Origin: Nanobdellota archaeon
Lineage (GTDB): Archaea; Nanobdellota; Nanobdellia; Pacearchaeales; GW2011-AR1
Length of the DNA: 6,992 nucleotides
Direction: 5' to 3'
Assembly: GCA_030704765.1 (NCBI GenBank)
Contig: JAUYDD010000057.1
Location: forward strand, 1-6,992
In this document: positions 1-4,730 of the stretch, piece after piece
How the letters are laid out: each line of letters starts with the position of its first letter
Numbering within the stretch: position 1 is the first letter of the stretch
The notes under the pieces: generated by a model
Database searches by the model: none
What the model was told of the DNA's origin: nothing
The model's input: only the letters and a program-made list of their open reading frames with translations
Translations under genes and position numbers: made by a program

Positions 1-2
1 AA

Positions 3-170
3 GAAGCTGAAGAAGAGTTAGAAAAATTAGCAGAAGCTAATTTAAAAGGAAATTTTCCAGAATGGATTGATCCTACTAATAAAAAAACTCATGGAAAACT
101 GCAGGCATGGAATGCTGGAATTTATATTCTTGCTTATGAAAGTTTGAAGAAGAGGAAATGCCTAATTTAA
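3..170 (+). CDS. C-terminal fragment of a probable (alpha/alpha)6-barrel glycosidase-like protein
   Basis: The reading frame is open from base 3 and ends in TAA at 168-170, giving the last 55 residues of a gene that begins outside the window. The tail runs from an acidic helix through FPEWIDPTNKKTHGKLQAWNA to a closing helix with ILAYESLKK. An EW(I)-(D/N)P-T segment, a G-K-x-Q-A-W segment and a final AYE helix resemble the last hairpin of amylo-alpha-1,6-glucosidase, GH63 and alkaline-invertase-like proteins, where a Q-x-W lies near the active site. The family assignment comes from memory of those tails and only 55 residues are visible, so enzyme and substrate stay open. It converges with the next gene, with two bases between stop codons. 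Confidence 0.45.
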   Translation, partial: EAEEELEKLAEANLKGNFPEWIDPTNKKTHGKLQAWNAGIYILAYESLKKRKCLI

Positions 171-172
171 AC

Positions 173-433
173 TTAATTTATTTCAATAAACTCTTCTATT
201 TCTTTTTTCTTCTCTATGTTAAGTGAAACTTCCAAGCCATAGTTTGTTGGCTTAGACAATAAAAAGCTATTTTTTAATAGTTCTTCTATAACCTTTCTGA
301 CTTCTTTTCTGCTTCTTAAATAATCCGGCAGGCCTTTTTGTAGATTATGTATGCTTGTATGCTTATGCATCCAAATTCTGTGCCTTACTAATTTTCTTAA
401 AATAAATCTTTTAATATCCTCTTCTTCACCCAT
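173..433 (-). CDS. small winged-helix-like protein, uncharacterised
   Basis: This codes for a basic 86-residue protein of unknown function. Predicted helices at about residues 4-20 and 40-54 flank a segment with KHTSIHNLQKGLP (about 24-36). It continues with R-S-R-K-E-V-R-K-V-I-E-E-L (41-53) and a strand-turn-strand stretch S-K-P-T-N-Y-G-L-E-V-S-L-N (60-72), which looks like the wing of a winged helix-turn-helix domain. I recall similar small proteins in methanogens and DPANN archaea with a conserved KPTxYGxxVSLN wing, but no defined role. The start is supported by a TATA-like TTTAAA at 455-460, about 25 bases upstream, which implies a leaderless transcript. It is convergent with the glycosidase-like gene and divergent from the regulator at 559. 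Confidence 0.7.
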   Translation of the reverse strand: MGEEEDIKRFILRKLVRHRIWMHKHTSIHNLQKGLPDYLRSRKEVRKVIEELLKNSFLLSKPTNYGLEVSLNIEKKKEIEEFIEIN

Positions 434-454
434 AGAATATTAATAAAGAGGATG

Positions 455-460
455 TTTAAA
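455..460 (-). promoter_or_regulatory. TATA-like box for the 173-433 gene
   Basis: TTTAAA, read as GAATTTAAAC on the minus strand, is centred about 25 bases upstream of the ATG at 433. This is the distance expected for a leaderless archaeal transcript starting at or next to the start codon. Confidence 0.45.
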
Positions 461-482
461 TTCTTTTTCATTAATAACTCTG

Positions 483-500
483 TTTTAGTAATTACTAAAA
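483..500. promoter_or_regulatory. perfect 18-bp palindrome, candidate operator between divergent winged-helix genes
   Basis: TTTTAGTAATTACTAAAA is identical to its reverse complement. It lies midway between two divergent TATA boxes (455-460 minus, 531-537 plus), where a dimeric winged-helix repressor could control both promoters. A second, weaker dyad follows at 503-516 (TTAAC, four bases, GTTAA). The most likely ligand is the regulator at 559-888, acting on itself; this is inferred from position only. Confidence 0.5.
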
Positions 501-528
501 TGTTAACCTAAGTTAATAAAATAGAAAA

Positions 529-538
529 GCTTATAAAC
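529..538 (+). promoter_or_regulatory. TATA box for the 559-888 regulator
   Basis: GCTTATAAAC is centred about 25 bases before the ATG at 559, with a purine-rich stretch (ATAGAAAA) just upstream that could serve as a BRE. There is no Shine-Dalgarno sequence, so the transcript is probably leaderless. Confidence 0.65.
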
Positions 539-558
539 TTTAAAATTTATAAATAATT

Positions 559-888
559 ATGGAACAAGAAGAACAAAGCATATTTGTAGAATATTTTGGA
601 AGCTCTCCTTACATAAAAGTCCTGGATTTTTTAATTCAGGGGCAGGAGTTTGATTATAGCATGACAGAAGCAGCAAGAGGAGCAGGAGTTGGATGGAGTG
701 CTTTTACAAATATCTGGGAAAAATTATTAGAAAGAGAGATAATAATTCCAACAAGACAAATAGGAAATGCAAAGCTATTCAAATTGAATAAGAAAAGCCC
801 ATTTGTTGTAAAATTAATAAAGTTTGACTGGGAATTAACAAAGTTAGAAACTGACAAACTGCTGAAGAAAAAGTTGGTCGAAGCTTAA
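559..888 (+). CDS. winged helix-turn-helix transcriptional regulator
   Basis: This codes for a 109-residue protein with an archaeal winged-helix layout. An opening segment (YFGSSPYIKVLDFLIQG, about 12-28) forms helix 1. It is followed by a F-D-Y-S-M-T-E-A-A-R helix (31-40), a G-V-G-W-S-A-F-T-N-I-W-E-K-L recognition helix (43-56), and a wing with T-R-Q-I-G-N-A-K-L-F-K-L-N (65-77). The last 30 residues form a basic amphipathic helix that may dimerise. Archaeal relatives share the 'YFGxSPxxxVLDFL ... GxAKLYKLN' frame and are annotated as MarR/ArsR-like DNA-binding proteins; targets are unknown. The start is set by a TATA box about 25 bases upstream. The palindrome at 483-500 suggests autoregulation, and possibly control of the divergent gene. 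Confidence 0.8.
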   Translation: MEQEEQSIFVEYFGSSPYIKVLDFLIQGQEFDYSMTEAARGAGVGWSAFTNIWEKLLEREIIIPTRQIGNAKLFKLNKKSPFVVKLIKFDWELTKLETDKLLKKKLVEA

Positions 889-905
889 TTCTTTGAAAAA
901 GAAAA

Positions 906-942
906 AAGTGCTTGCTTGGTTAAGTTAGTCCTTAGGTAACAT
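906..942. other. left flank of the IS, half of an interrupted inverted-repeat target
   Basis: This stretch lies between the regulator's stop and the left IS end and encodes nothing visible. Its last 13 bases (CCTTAGGTAACAT, 930-942) are complementary, with one mismatch and a two-base bulge, to the first bases beyond the right IS end (2546-2558). AAGTGCT at 906-912 is exactly complementary to AGCACTT at 2598-2604. Rejoined, the two flanks can fold into a closed stem containing a hairpin, so the IS seems to have landed inside a structured locus. Confidence 0.5.
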
Positions 943-978
943 GCCCCCACGATTACTTAATCCTAAGCAGGCTGTCTC
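943..978. repeat. left terminal inverted repeat of the IS
   Basis: These 36 bases match the reverse complement of 2510-2545 at all but two positions (C/G at the 14th base and T/C at the 35th). The match stops abruptly outside (CAT here against GTT on the other side), which fixes the outer boundary. Confidence 0.88.
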
Positions 979-991
979 GCAATTCAAATAA

Positions 992-2422
992 TTAAATAAA
1001 AATCAATTTTTTTACATAACTTTCATTTTCTGATTTAATTTTTCCTCTTAGCATATAAATTTTCTTCAGATTATGTGCAATTGAGATTAAATTAAGCTCA
1101 ATTTTTACTTTTTCTAATCCCCTTAAATAAAATTTTGTGAATCCATAATTTTCTTTTATATCTCCGATTACGGGCTCAACAACTATTTTTCTCATTTGAT
1201 ATATTTCTTTTGCTTCTTCTGTTTCCATTTTCTCTTTCATTCTTAACCTTTCTTCGAAGAAGAAAGGAACTTGTCTTTTCTTTTTCAGCTTCTCGCTGTA
1301 AAACAAAATTACTTTTTTTCCATCTTTTCGGTCATAAACTCCCCTAAATTGATATCTTTCTCCCTCGACAATTAACTCGTTTCTTTTCTTGTCGTATTTG
1401 TAGTTGTCCTTTTGTCGGCTTTTTTCTTCCCCACCAAATCCTTGTATTTGCGCACTGTTTGGCATATACAACTCAATCTTTTCATCCTCTGCAAACTTCA
1501 TGTTTTCAGCATCATCGTATCCGCAATCAACTACAACTCCAGATCCATTTCTCAACTCGACATTCTCTTGAATATTTCTCATCTGAGGAATAAATTGGTG
1601 TGAGTCATGTCGGTCTTGACATACATCATTTGCAATAATTATTTGGTGTTTTGAATCAACACCAAATTGTGCATTGTAAGAAAACTCGTTAAGACCTTTC
1701 TTGTTTTGCATCATTCTGCATTCAGGATCCGTCGAGGAGATGTTAGCCATCTTTTCATCCTTCTGAGCTTCTTCTTTTATTTTCTCTATCTTCTCTTTTA
1801 TTCTTTCTTTGTCTTTTGCATTTCTGTATTCATTCACTATCTGCTTAAAATCCCGCTTATCCATTTCAGTCATATTCTCTTCTTTTTCATCCAAGTCATC
1901 TTGTTTTATATCCTCTTCAACCATTCTATCGACGATTGAGCCGATTGCTTCTAGTTGGTTTCTCTTAATACACTTTTTTGTATTCGCATTTGCTTTTATT
2001 GTTGTCCCATCTAAGCAAATTACACTTAAATCGACTAAGTCATGCTCTGACGCCAAATTTATTGTTTCCTTAAACGCCTCTTTAACGAAAGAGGCGTTGT
2101 TTTTCCTGAACCTCGCTATTGTCCTAAAATTTGGCTGAACTTTCTCAGCCAAATACATAAAAACAAAGTTTTCTCTGCATGCGCTTGCAAGCTTTCTTGA
2201 TGATCTCTCCTTAGAGAGCATTCCCTGAATAATAATTTTCATTATTATTCTTGGATGATATGCTGGATGCCCAGCACCCTCATTAATCATATCAAATCTT
2301 GAGAAATCCATTGATTCAACAAACTCTTCAACAAAGAATGAGATATGATTTTCGGGAATCATTTGTTTAATTGATACTGGCAAAAGCCAATCTTGGCCTT
2401 TGTAAGAACTGATGTATGTCAT
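992..2422 (-). CDS. IS1182-type DDE transposase
   Basis: This is a full-length 476-residue transposase that cuts and joins the element's ends. The N-terminal DUF772/InsH-like domain spans about 10-110 (HPxIIMKIIIQGMLSKERSSRKL, then PNFRTIARFR). The catalytic RNase H fold carries a first Asp in LDGTTIKANAN (D138), a second Asp in VVVDCGYDD (D299) and a Glu in VVEPVIGDIKENYGF (E416), followed by the FxLRGLEKVxxELxLxxIAHNLKKI helix (431-455). A Lys/Glu-rich coiled coil (about 165-225) is inserted between D138 and D299. The linker at 340-400, which in many relatives holds cysteine pairs, has no cysteine. GGGGTGG four bases before the ATG is a plausible Shine-Dalgarno, in keeping with a leadered transcript from the TATA box at 2488-2497. 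Confidence 0.93.
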   Translation of the reverse strand: MTYISSYKGQDWLLPVSIKQMIPENHISFFVEEFVESMDFSRFDMINEGAGHPAYHPRIIMKIIIQGMLSKERSSRKLASACRENFVFMYLAEKVQPNFRTIARFRKNNASFVKEAFKETINLASEHDLVDLSVICLDGTTIKANANTKKCIKRNQLEAIGSIVDRMVEEDIKQDDLDEKEENMTEMDKRDFKQIVNEYRNAKDKERIKEKIEKIKEEAQKDEKMANISSTDPECRMMQNKKGLNEFSYNAQFGVDSKHQIIIANDVCQDRHDSHQFIPQMRNIQENVELRNGSGVVVDCGYDDAENMKFAEDEKIELYMPNSAQIQGFGGEEKSRQKDNYKYDKKRNELIVEGERYQFRGVYDRKDGKKVILFYSEKLKKKRQVPFFFEERLRMKEKMETEEAKEIYQMRKIVVEPVIGDIKENYGFTKFYLRGLEKVKIELNLISIAHNLKKIYMLRGKIKSENESYVKKLIFI

Positions 2423-2433
2423 TTTCCACCCCT

Positions 2434-2456
2434 TTATTTTACCGACGGTAAAATAA
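2434..2456 (-). promoter_or_regulatory. 23-bp dyad in the transposase leader
   Basis: Two perfect 11-base arms (TTATTTTACCG and CGGTAAAATAA) surround one central base, ending 11 bases before the transposase ATG. In the minus-strand mRNA it can form a 10-bp hairpin with a three-base loop, immediately followed by the AGGGGTGG ribosome-binding site. It could restrain transposase translation, or act as a DNA operator. Which of these is unknown. Confidence 0.6.
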
Positions 2457-2487
2457 TTTATTTAGTTAATATATCGACGACAGACAA

Positions 2488-2497
2488 GTATTTATAC
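2488..2497 (-). promoter_or_regulatory. TATA box of the transposase gene
   Basis: GTATAAATAC on the minus strand lies 66-75 bases upstream of the ATG. Transcription would begin near 2467, giving a 45-base leader that includes the dyad at 2434-2456 and a Shine-Dalgarno. This differs from the leaderless layout of most other genes here. Confidence 0.5.
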
Positions 2498-2509
2498 TTT
2501 ACTAATTAT

Positions 2510-2545
2510 GGGACAGCCTGCTTAGGATTAACTAATCGTGGGGGC
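2510..2545. repeat. right terminal inverted repeat of the IS
   Basis: This is the reverse-complement partner of 943-978 (34 of 36 identical). It lies at the 5' end of the transposase gene, so the transposase promoter is just inside this end. Confidence 0.88.
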
Positions 2546-2604
2546 GTTGAACCCAAGGTTCAAGTCTCCAAAAGCTTGTCGACGCTGAGGCTCGGGGAGC
2601 ACTT
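2546..2604. other. GC-rich right flank of the IS, possible remnant of a structured RNA locus
   Basis: These 59 bases are clearly richer in G+C than the surrounding intergenic DNA and encode no protein. They hold a perfect 7-bp hairpin (TTGAACC, CAA, GGTTCAA at 2547-2563), the GTCGAC palindrome and, at the end, AGCACTT, complementary to 906-912. In AT-rich archaea a GC-rich, dyad-rich intergenic stretch often marks a structured RNA. No T-loop or other feature supports a tRNA, so I leave the identity open. Confidence 0.4.
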
Positions 2605-2617
2605 AACTAACAAATTT

Positions 2618-3352
2618 CTAAATTCTTGCAGGTTTTGACATTTTCCAATAAATATTAAATATTAACTTCATAGCTTCTGCTACTTGCTTATTCTTAATTA
2701 TAATGCCCACTAATTCATCCTTTAAAGTATAAATTGCAACATTATTTCCATAAATAAATACCATACATGGAAAATCTTTCAAACTATCCAAAAACCTCAT
2801 CTCAGTAATCTTTTTGTAAGTAGGTTTATGAAAAGTATCTTCGTCATATCTATCAATAACTATTTTAGCAGGAATTTTTTTTTCTAGCCTTATTGTCCTA
2901 ACATGTTCTGGGAGATGTTTTAGTCTCTCAACAGAAAGTGAGTAAGAACCAAAATAATAAGTTTGTTGTTTGACTTTGAAGACATCTGATAAAATTGTGC
3001 TTAGTCCTTTATTCCCTTCATAAATTTCTACGCTTGATGATTCTATTTTGGATTTTTTCAAGCCTTGTAAATTAGGCAAAACTCTCTCTAGCAATTCTTT
3101 TTTTTGTTTTAATTTATCAATTAATTTATCGGGATCTGAAGCTTCAAAATAAGTAACGCCTTTCTTGATTATTTTTGATACTAAACCTTTTTGTAGGAGA
3201 TAATTGAGAGTATTGTAAACTGTTGTTCTGGGAAAATCTACTCTTTTAGCTATCTCTTGAAGATTTATACTCCCTAATGGTAGAAGAGCAAGATAAACAT
3301 CAATTTCCTTGTTTGTCAATCCATATTCCTTCAGGGCGAGATTTATATCCAT
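2618..3352 (-). CDS. TrmB-family transcriptional regulator
   Basis: This codes for a 244-residue regulator. The TrmB N-terminal winged helix spans about residues 5-68 (YGLTNKEIDVYLALLPLGSINLQEIAKRVDFPRTTVYNTLNYLLQKGLVSK), with R-T-T-V-Y in the recognition helix. A Lys/Leu-rich coiled coil (about 72-100) leads to a C-terminal alpha/beta effector domain (from about 108, EIYEGNKGL). This is the arrangement of archaeal TrmB-like sugar or metabolite sensors. The longest frame starts at 3400, but TTTATAAA at 3374-3381 is about 26 bases upstream of the internal ATG at 3350-3352, and the family's usual start (MDINLALKEYGLT) coincides with it. The shorter form is therefore preferred. It is divergent from the AlaE-type exporter, whose promoter it may control; ligand unknown. 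Confidence 0.85.
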   Translation of the reverse strand: MDINLALKEYGLTNKEIDVYLALLPLGSINLQEIAKRVDFPRTTVYNTLNYLLQKGLVSKIIKKGVTYFEASDPDKLIDKLKQKKELLERVLPNLQGLKKSKIESSSVEIYEGNKGLSTILSDVFKVKQQTYYFGSYSLSVERLKHLPEHVRTIRLEKKIPAKIVIDRYDEDTFHKPTYKKITEMRFLDSLKDFPCMVFIYGNNVAIYTLKDELVGIIIKNKQVAEAMKLIFNIYWKMSKPARI

Positions 3353-3373
3353 AGTAAATAAACATTTTCTCTT

Positions 3374-3381
3374 TTTATAAA
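3374..3381 (-). promoter_or_regulatory. TATA box that sets the TrmB-type start
   Basis: TTTATAAA is centred about 26 bases from the ATG at 3352 and lies inside the coding region of the longer candidate frame. A leaderless transcript from it could not include the upstream ATG at 3400, which argues for the downstream start. Confidence 0.6.
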
Positions 3382-3412
3382 CCTTTGTTTTGTCATCCAT
3401 TTTGGTGGACTA

Positions 3413-3424
3413 TTAAATAAATAT
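3413..3424 (+). promoter_or_regulatory. TATA box of the AlaE-type gene
   Basis: TTAAATAAATAT is centred about 27 bases before the ATG at 3445, again leaderless. Between it and the divergent TATA box lies a small dyad (TCCA at 3397-3400, TGGA at 3406-3409) that could be part of a shared operator; that part is weak. Confidence 0.5.
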
Positions 3425-3444
3425 GGATTTTTCTTAAAGCATTT

Positions 3445-3909
3445 ATGAAAAACTTAGAAAATATAATTCAAAATGTGAAGGAAAGAATTCAAAATTGGGC
3501 AATAGATACCTCCGCGAAGGTTTTAGCTTATGCTCCTTTAATGGGTGCGATGGAAGCCTATAATGGATTAGGGGGAGAACAGATATTAAAATCAAGAACT
3601 GCAGCAGCACTAATAGACACAGGAGTAGCTAGAATTTATACAAAAACTGCAGATTATTTATCAAAAAAATTTGATGTAGATATAGAAAACGGAGGTTTCA
3701 AGGGTTGGCTCTTAGATACAGTTGCAATGGTCGGAGTTTACACTCCTGTTTATGCAGCAATTCTTAAAGCTAGCGGAGCAGATAATCAACAAACAACCTC
3801 TGCACTTTTAATGGGTGCTGGAATAGCAGCAGTAACCTCTCGTCCATTCAGAAAATATGCTTTGATACCTTGGAGAAAATTATGGAATTATAAAACTGAT
3901 AAAAAATAA
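3445..3909 (+). CDS. AlaE-family (L-alanine exporter-like) membrane protein
   Basis: This codes for a 154-residue protein with four predicted membrane helices (about 23-42, 51-70, 88-109, 116-134), basic ends and an amphipathic N terminus. It has the internal repeat I associate with AlaE: D-T-x-A-K-V-L-A-Y-A-P (21-31) and D-T-V-A-M-V-G-V-Y-T-P (91-101). Each is followed by a Gly-rich turn, a Gln (Q46, Q105/106) and a Ser-Arg pair (S50-R51 and S132-R133). AlaE exports L-alanine across the cytoplasmic membrane in Escherichia coli. The substrate of archaeal members is not established, so alanine is an inference. The divergent TrmB-type gene is the obvious candidate regulator. A run of five T at 3933-3937, downstream of the stop, could terminate transcription. 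Confidence 0.75.
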   Translation: MKNLENIIQNVKERIQNWAIDTSAKVLAYAPLMGAMEAYNGLGGEQILKSRTAAALIDTGVARIYTKTADYLSKKFDVDIENGGFKGWLLDTVAMVGVYTPVYAAILKASGADNQQTTSALLMGAGIAAVTSRPFRKYALIPWRKLWNYKTDKK

Positions 3910-3972
3910 GCCTATTACCAATCGTAGGAGCGTTTTTAGCCTATATTTACAAATATTAATTTATACTAAAAG

Positions 3973-3980
3973 TTTATAAA
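3973..3980 (+). promoter_or_regulatory. TATA box of the toxin-antitoxin operon
   Basis: TTTATAAA is centred about 26 bases before the antitoxin ATG at 4003, placing the transcription start at or beside the start codon. Confidence 0.65.
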
Positions 3981-3981
3981 C

Positions 3982-4000
3982 TTATAACTATTAGTTATAA
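3982..4000. promoter_or_regulatory. 19-bp palindromic operator of the toxin-antitoxin operon
   Basis: TTATAACTATTAGTTATAA has perfect 9-base arms around one central base. It fills the space between the TATA box and the start codon (ending two bases before the ATG), where a bound dimer would block polymerase. Type II antitoxins usually repress their own operon this way, so the 92-residue antitoxin is the likely ligand. Confidence 0.65.
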
Positions 4001-4002
4001 TA

Positions 4003-4281
4003 ATGGTACAAACACTTAAAACAAAAAAACCTGAGCACTGGCCTACCCTTAATACTGTGATTATGGTAGAGAGCACTATAAAAAATTCAGATGAAAGTGT
4101 GATTAGCATAGCAGAAATTAAAAGGCAGCTCCCAAAACAAGTTAATCACAATACCTTAATGCTTATATTAGAGTATCTTGAAAAAAGCAACAAAATAGCA
4201 GCAACTTTAAAAGGCATAACTTGGATTCATAATACAAACCCTAATTTGAGGAAAGCAATTTACCAGGGGCTTGAATTATGA
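4003..4281 (+). CDS. winged-helix antitoxin of a RelE-type toxin-antitoxin pair
   Basis: This codes for a 92-residue protein that is expected to bind and neutralise the toxin encoded next and to repress the operon. An N-terminal EHWPTLNTVIMVE segment (11-23) leads into a winged-helix-like core: E-S-V-I-S-I-A-E-I-K-R-Q-L-P (31-44), a N-H-N-T-L-M-L-I-L-E-Y-L-E helix (48-60) and a wing (N-K-I-A-A-T-L-K-G-I-T-W-I-H, 63-76). A short C-terminal helix could contact the toxin. I recall the 'EHWPTLNTV ... VNHNTLMxxLEYLExSNKI ... GITWI' frame as common in DPANN genomes beside RelE-like toxins. Its TGA overlaps the toxin ATG (ATGA), which suggests translational coupling. Confidence 0.8.
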   Translation: MVQTLKTKKPEHWPTLNTVIMVESTIKNSDESVISIAEIKRQLPKQVNHNTLMLILEYLEKSNKIAATLKGITWIHNTNPNLRKAIYQGLEL

Positions 4282-4624
4282 AAAATACAAGAATTATTTT
4301 GTCACAAGAAGCAAAAGAGGTTTATAAATATCTCAATCTAAACATAGACTCAAAAACAGAAAGAATGATCCTTAAATCAGTTAATCAAAAAGTTGAGTTA
4401 ATAAAATTAAACCCTCATTATGGAAACCCATTGCAAAACATTTAATCCCAAAAGAGTACATAGAAAAATACGGAGTAACAAATTTATTCAGAGTTGAACT
4501 TCCAAATTTTTGGAGAATGCTTTATACTTTAACAAATAATGGAGAAATAGAAATTATTGCATTTGTTTTAGATATAATTGACCATGATAAGTACAATAAA
4601 AAATTTGGATATAAAGGAATATAA
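4278..4624 (+). pseudogene. RelE/ParE-type toxin gene, frameshifted
   Basis: The gene starts at the ATG overlapping the antitoxin stop and reads 55 codons to a TAA at 4443-4445. The missing C-terminal half lies in another frame (from about 4436 to TAA 4622-4624): LIPKEYIEKYGVTNLFRVEL, then NFWRMLYTL and DIIDHDKYNKKFGY. Adding one A to the AAAA run at 4435-4438 restores a single 115-residue protein. The pattern (N-terminal helical hairpin, NPHYGNP, FRVEL-x-WRMLYTL strands, C-terminal IDHxxYNKKFGY) fits a RelE-like ribosome-dependent mRNA endonuclease; the Arg residues and terminal His/Tyr are in the expected places. No start codon with a ribosome-binding site precedes the second half. The lesion is either real inactivation or a homopolymer sequencing error. 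Confidence 0.78.
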
Positions 4625-4650
4625 TTAAAAACTATTAATCTTATCAATAG

Positions 4651-4658
4651 TATAAATA
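4651..4658 (+). promoter_or_regulatory. TATA box of the EamA-type transporter transcript
   Basis: TATAAATA lies 73-80 bases before the transporter ATG, predicting a start near 4677-4682 and a leader of about 50 bases. That start coincides with the ATG at 4677 of a short leader reading frame. Confidence 0.5.
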
Positions 4659-4676
4659 AAAAGAGGAAAAAGAAGG

Positions 4677-4727
4677 ATGGGGCAAAATAAAAGGAGATTG
4701 AAGCCTCAAAGAACCTTGGTTCTTTAG
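4677..4727 (+). CDS. possible 16-residue leader peptide before the transporter
   Basis: ATG at 4677 opens a 16-codon frame (MGQNKRRLKPQRTLVL) closed by TAG at 4725-4727, three bases before the transporter ATG. The ATG is about 23 bases from the TATA box, so it could be a leaderless start. Its second half and stop lie in the hairpin at 4703-4729, which a translating ribosome would melt. The frame equals that of the transporter. It could also be chance; there is no homology support. Confidence 0.3.
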   Translation: MGQNKRRLKPQRTLVL

Positions 4728-4729
4728 GC
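4703..4729 (+). promoter_or_regulatory. 12-bp leader hairpin between GGAG and the transporter start codon
   Basis: GCCT, a bulged C, then AAAGAACC pairs through a TT turn with GGTTCTTT and AGGC, ending one base before the ATG at 4731. The Shine-Dalgarno-like GGAG (4693-4696) is 34 bases from the ATG in linear sequence, but only 7 bases when the hairpin is formed. The stem could therefore bring the two together, or alternatively slow initiation. Confidence 0.6.
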
Positions 4730-4730
4730 A

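Larger units (their letters stand above)
943..2545 (-). mobile_element. IS1182-family insertion sequence, about 1.6 kb
   Basis: The element is bounded by terminal inverted repeats at 943-978 and 2510-2545, identical at 34 of 36 positions, starting GCCCCCACGATTA and ending in GGCTGTC plus two variable bases. It carries a single intact transposase gene on the minus strand (992-2422). Length, single gene, DDE type and long perfect-looking ends fit the IS1182 family. No target-site duplication is visible. Instead the rejoined flanks make a quasi-palindrome with the AACATGTT core at the junction, consistent with insertion into a hairpin. The near-perfect ends and uninterrupted gene suggest a recent, possibly still active copy. 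Confidence 0.85.

Noticed and set aside
654..857. Minus-strand frame of 67 codons within the 559-888 regulator.
   Set aside because: It is an antisense shadow of a well-supported winged-helix gene.
1412..2138. Several plus-strand frames inside the transposase gene (1412, 1667, 1809).
   Set aside because: They are antisense shadows of the long transposase frame, rich in Phe, Ser and Leu, without start signals.
906..2604. A tRNA gene split by the IS (7-bp stem AAGTGCT/AGCACTT as acceptor, TTGAA-CCCAAGG-TTCAA as anticodon arm).
   Set aside because: Neither strand shows a T-loop of the TTCRANY type before the 3' stem or a D-loop with GG, and position 33 would be C. Kept only as a generic structured locus.
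2393..2638. Plus-strand open frame of 81 codons across the right IS end.
   Set aside because: It overlaps the transposase 5' region, the terminal repeat and the flank, has no promoter or ribosome-binding site, and its composition looks non-coding.
3920..3934. Second partial IS end (AATCGTAGGAGCGTT against AATCGTGGGGGCGTT at 2534-2548, 13 of 15).
   Set aside because: The match is short, includes three bases outside the IS boundary and does not extend; chance or a simple T-run context is likelier.
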